64,000 nt of DNA from contig NZ_CAKKNA010000003.1 of NCBI RefSeq assembly GCF_918741275.1, forward strand, positions 248,001-312,000, given 5' to 3'. The DNA comes from Bacillus sp. CECT 9360. Its GTDB lineage: Bacteria; Bacillota; Bacilli; Bacillales; DSM-1321. Under the pieces are notes generated by a model, which searched no databases, had not been told where the DNA came from, and saw only the letters and a list, made by a program, of their open reading frames with translations. Below are positions 60,676 through 64,000 of the stretch, in pieces (positions within the stretch are counted from its first letter, which is position 1; each line of letters opens with the position of its first letter). Position numbers and translations under genes: made by a program.

Positions 60676-61383
60676 TCAGCGAGCCAATGTTAATGAGGAA
60701 ACTTCTGCTGCACCGGCCTTCACAAGAGCCTTCGCCGCCTGTCTCAACGTCGATCCTGTTGTATAAATATCATCGAGCAGCATAATCTTTTTATTTGTAA
60801 TAGAATCTTGATTGCCTTTAACATGAAAAACTTGTGCCAGGCTAATTCGTTCTTTTCTCGACTTCTTCGATTGCTTTTCTGAGTGCATTCTCATTAAAAT
60901 ATCCTCGATTTCGAGATGAGCCATCTCTGCTAACGCCCTTGCCTGATTGAAGCCGCGTTCTTTTAATCGTTCTTCGCTCAGCGGTATGGGAACAATTAGA
61001 TCAAAGTGGGCATTCAATAATTTCGTCTTCACATACGGGGCAAAAACTTCAGCAAGTGCATAATCTCCACGATACTTGAATTTGGCGATGAGCTCTTTCA
61101 TAAACTCATTGTAGTTGAAGACGGAGGTATTCCTCATTAGATACCCACCCCATTCGCTGTCACCTTCCCACCTGACACAGTCAAAACAAAGCTCCCCCTG
61201 TCGATATTTCTCATCAAGAAGTTCCCTGGAACAAATCCGACACGTCGCTCCTGAAATAAAGGACAGCTTTCCTTTACATGTTTCACAAATAACCTCATCC
61301 TCCGTTTCAACCCATATGGTTTTCCATGTAAAAGGAGTCTTAATTTCTTCTGTACAAATTAAGCACTTTTTCTGCTTAAACAT
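60676..61383 (-). CDS. comFC: ComFC phosphoribosyltransferase-like competence protein
   Basis: 235 residues. Zinc-binding N-terminus (CLICTEE...CETCKG...CRICSREL...CFDCVRWE), then a PRTase domain with PRPP motif IMLLDDIYTTGSTL at about 197-210. Needed for uptake of transforming DNA. Its start overlaps the end of comFA by 8 bp. comFB is missing between them. Confidence 0.96.
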   Translation of the reverse strand: MFKQKKCLICTEEIKTPFTWKTIWVETEDEVICETCKGKLSFISGATCRICSRELLDEKYRQGELCFDCVRWEGDSEWGGYLMRNTSVFNYNEFMKELIAKFKYRGDYALAEVFAPYVKTKLLNAHFDLIVPIPLSEERLKERGFNQARALAEMAHLEIEDILMRMHSEKQSKKSRKERISLAQVFHVKGNQDSITNKKIMLLDDIYTTGSTLRQAAKALVKAGAAEVSSLTLAR

Positions 61384-62785
61384 CGAGCAGCCCTCTCTTT
61401 TCGGCTTCTTTATTCATTCTGCCGATATGGCCGATGGCTCTTATCATGTTGTTGCTCTTTCCATAATGAAAAAATGTGATGTCACCTTCCGGATTTTTTT
61501 CACTCCTGCCGACCCTTCCCGCAATCTGAACAAGAGCACTTTCGCTAAATACCGGATGTTCCGAACCTATTACGGCCACATCCAGTTTTGGAATCGTTAC
61601 GCCTCGTTCCAATATCGTAGTCGTCAGCAAACCCGAGATTCGCCCTTCTCTAAGCGCCGTAACTTTTTCTTTTCGTTCCGGATCCTGTGAGTGCACCGAC
61701 TGCAATTCATTATCCAGGCTTTGTAATAAAGAGAGGGCTTGTTCCATCACCTTTATACTCGAAAAAAATAATAAGAACGGGGTTTTTAGTTGAAGGCGAA
61801 GGCTTACCCAATCTGCAATGACATTCGGAATTCTGTTTCTCTCGAATTCCCTTTTCCAGTTGCCGCACCATTTCATCAAAGGTGCAGGAATGGGATGTCG
61901 ATGGTAGCGGGCTGGGATGGTGACACCTATTAGTTTTTGATTTTCATAGTCAGCTTGCATTTCTTTAGAAGGAGTTGCGGTTAAATAAATGATGATGGAA
62001 ATGTTCTTTTTTGCTTTCCTTACGGCAAATTGAAGCGAACTGTCCATTGAATAGGGAAAGGCGTCTACTTCGTCAATAATGATCGTATCGAAGGCGTTGT
62101 GGAAGCGGAATAGCTGATGCGTCGTCGTGACTGTGAGTGGAGCCAGGAGATGGCGGTCATCACTTCCTCCATAGAGGGCAGCAACCTCAATTTGCGGGAA
62201 GGCGCTTTTCAAACGCGGCGCAAGTTCTAGTACCACATCCGTCCGGGGAGTTGCTATACAGACCCTTTTTCCTGAACGCAGAGCTGCTTCAACCCCCTCA
62301 AACAGAACCTCGGTTTTGCCCGCGCCGCATACTGCCCAGACTAGCAACTCTTCATTGTTGTTGACGGCGTCAATCACTCGCTCGGAGGCAATTTTCTGTC
62401 CCTCTGACAGAGAACCAGCCCATGCCATGACTTCTGTCAGAATCTCAAAAGAGAAACCGGGACCGCTCCAGAAATAAAGCTTGCTGCACTCACTTATCCT
62501 GCCCATCATGATACACGCCCGGCAATAGGCGCATTTCTTGCCACAGCAACTGCAGGGGAAACGGTAAAACATAGCATGATCATTATTGCCGCAGCGCGAG
62601 CAGTGATGCTGTGACTCAATTTGTTTAATTCCTGGCATTGTAGAGATATAACCGTTTTTGATGTGGTCAGAGAGTAATTCCTCAGGGAACGAGATTTCAT
62701 CAAGAAGCAATAAGCGGCCGTATAGATGCTTTTGAAGTTCTTCAGAAAAGGAGTAGGAAGGATTTAGTGAAGTGGAGTTTGCCAT
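61376..62785 (-). CDS. comFA: ComFA ATP-dependent DNA-uptake helicase
   Basis: 469 residues. Cys4 zinc module (CSRCGNN...CSCCGKKCAYCRAC), Walker A CGAGKTE, DEAD-box-like DEVDAFPYS, motif III TATPS and motif VI QIAGRVGRS. It drives single-stranded DNA through ComEC. The start at 62785 has no strong ribosome site. Confidence 0.96.
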   Translation of the reverse strand: MANSTSLNPSYSFSEELQKHLYGRLLLLDEISFPEELLSDHIKNGYISTMPGIKQIESQHHCSRCGNNDHAMFYRFPCSCCGKKCAYCRACIMMGRISECSKLYFWSGPGFSFEILTEVMAWAGSLSEGQKIASERVIDAVNNNEELLVWAVCGAGKTEVLFEGVEAALRSGKRVCIATPRTDVVLELAPRLKSAFPQIEVAALYGGSDDRHLLAPLTVTTTHQLFRFHNAFDTIIIDEVDAFPYSMDSSLQFAVRKAKKNISIIIYLTATPSKEMQADYENQKLIGVTIPARYHRHPIPAPLMKWCGNWKREFERNRIPNVIADWVSLRLQLKTPFLLFFSSIKVMEQALSLLQSLDNELQSVHSQDPERKEKVTALREGRISGLLTTTILERGVTIPKLDVAVIGSEHPVFSESALVQIAGRVGRSEKNPEGDITFFHYGKSNNMIRAIGHIGRMNKEAEKRGLLDV

Positions 62786-62973
62786 AAATGAATAAGCCGA
62801 TGGGGTTTTTATCGAAGAAAAAATACTTTCAAATAGGTTCAGAGTTTAACAGCCTCCTTAGAAATTCTTATTCATAATATTCGATTTCTAAGCTTAAAAA
62901 CCTTTTTTCTTTTATCTTTCGGAGCAGAAAGTTGAAGAAGCAACAGTTCCTATGAATGATTTTTCATGAAAAA

Positions 62974-62998
62974 ACGCCCCACCACTAGGGAGGAACGC
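62974..62998 (-). terminator. degV terminator
   Basis: GCGTTCCTCCC / GGTGGGGCG stem (imperfect) followed on the minus strand by TTTTTTCATG. Confidence 0.75.
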
Positions 62999-63006
62999 TG
63001 CATATA

Positions 63007-63852
63007 TTAATTAACCTTATACCAACCCAACCCCATCGCGCCTTCACCGAGATGAGTGCCGATGACGGGCCCGAAATAACCGATATCAAATTCTATATTC
63101 GGCAACTCCGCTTCGATTTCAGCTTGCCATTGCTTCGCTTCTTGTTCACGTTTGGCATGGATGATAACTGCTTTATATTGACCGCCTTCTGACGTAGCTT
63201 CTGTAAGCAAGTCCACAATACGCTTCATTGCTTTTTTGCGGGTACGTATTTTTTCAAAAGGAACAATGACCTTATCTTGAAAGTGAAGCAGTGGCTTGAC
63301 CTGGAGCAGGCTCCCGATCAGAGCCTGGGCGCTGCTTAAGCGTCCTCCCCTTTGCAGGTTGGTAAGGTCATCGACCATGAAATATGCCCGTACAGATTTT
63401 TGGATTTCATCCAACCTCGCGATTATTTCTGATGGCTCTTTTCCGTCCAGTGCCATTTGAGCTGCTTCAATTGCGTAAAACCCCTGCACCATGCAGCTTA
63501 TTTCTGAATCAAAAGCGCGGACTTCAAGCCCGTCGACCATTTCTCCTGCTGTAATCGCACCCTGGTATGTACCGCTAATGCCGCTCGACAAATGTACAGA
63601 TATCACCGCATCATATTTCTTTGACAGTTCCTCAAACAGTTCGACAAACTGACCAACTGATGGCTGTGAAGTCGTCGGCAGCTTGTCAGCCCTTTTAATT
63701 TCTTCATAAAAATCATCTGCCGATAAATCGATTTCCTCTCTGTATGCCTCCTGGCCTATAATCACATTGAGTGGAATCATATGTATATGATACTTATCGC
63801 GAACTTCCTTAGGTATATATGCAGTACTGTCTGTTACGACTGCCGTTTTCAT
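63007..63852 (-). CDS. degV: DegV family fatty-acid-binding protein
   Basis: 281 residues from ATG 63852. DegV fold with TDSTAYIP near the N-terminus and HLSSGISGTYQ (about 93-103), the fatty-acid-phosphate-binding serines. Related to FakB. Upstream neighbour of comFA as in B. subtilis; degS/degU would be expected beyond the right edge. Confidence 0.95.
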   Translation of the reverse strand: MKTAVVTDSTAYIPKEVRDKYHIHMIPLNVIIGQEAYREEIDLSADDFYEEIKRADKLPTTSQPSVGQFVELFEELSKKYDAVISVHLSSGISGTYQGAITAGEMVDGLEVRAFDSEISCMVQGFYAIEAAQMALDGKEPSEIIARLDEIQKSVRAYFMVDDLTNLQRGGRLSSAQALIGSLLQVKPLLHFQDKVIVPFEKIRTRKKAMKRIVDLLTEATSEGGQYKAVIIHAKREQEAKQWQAEIEAELPNIEFDIGYFGPVIGTHLGEGAMGLGWYKVN

Positions 63853-64000
63853 CAAATAAAAACCATCCTTATTAAAAGATTTTCTTCTAATAACATATTC
63901 ATCATTTTAGCTGAAATTGCCCCGACTTGCATTAACTAGTTCTATTAATTATGTAAATATGTATTTGATTTCGTTGCTATATTGGTTTCGGTGATATATT

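Noticed and set aside
62790-62850. ComK box upstream of comFA
   Set aside because: One half-site (GAAA-N5-TTTT) is present but the second AT-box is not found at an accepted spacing.

Overview
The window reads as a chromosomal segment of a low-GC, endospore-forming, flagellated member of the Bacillaceae. The evidence is gene order and family identity: the order degV-comFA-comFC-yvyF-flgM-flgN-flgK-flgL-yviE-fliW-csrA-hag-flaG-fliD-fliS-fliT-hpf ... secA-prfB-yvjA-cccB-ftsE-ftsX ... ctpB-minJ ... csbA-uvrB-uvrA-yvlB-hprK-lgt-yvoD follows the Bacillus subtilis arrangement. Almost all of this backbone lies on the minus strand. I did not try to name a species.

Layout from left to right. 1-12138: yvoD (partial), lgt, hprK, a CwlC-like amidase, a DUF4097 protein, uvrA/uvrB, csbA and a catalase; three copies of a hairpin repeat sit around yvlB and uvrA. 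12139-27221: an accessory stretch with an SH3b-amidase, a YczE-type membrane protein, decayed gene remnants, a 20-bp tandem-repeat array, a multidrug MFS transporter, an HU protein, small hypothetical genes, and a lipoprotein/response-regulator/histidine-kinase operon facing an asparagine synthetase. 27222-39545: the division, secretion and translation genes minJ, ctpB, an M23 coiled-coil hydrolase, ftsX, ftsE, cccB, yvjA, prfB (with its programmed frameshift) and secA. 39768-50000: an insertion between secA and hpf. 50054-63852: hpf, the late flagellar genes, the comF genes and degV.

The most notable part is the 39.7-47.9 kb insertion. It holds sinR, a convergent 45-codon sinI-like gene preceded by a c-di-GMP-I riboswitch, a small zinc-ribbon gene, two related exported helical proteins whose upstream region carries a cluster of SinR-type GTTCT/AGAAC half-sites, and an 1835-residue exported protein of 13 FN3-like and 6-7 Ig-like repeats preceded by a second c-di-GMP-I riboswitch with an overlapping terminator and antiterminator. 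Together these suggest a surface or biofilm-matrix locus in which c-di-GMP acts both directly on the adhesin mRNA and, through SinI, on SinR repression. This is inference from sequence and has not been tested.

Other regulatory signals: sigma-D promoters before hag, flaG-fliD-fliS-fliT and flgM; a CsrA-type hairpin in the hag leader beside fliW-csrA; a sigma-B-type promoter before hpf; and matching TGTAAY-N5-TGTAAC direct repeats before both the two-component operon and asnB.
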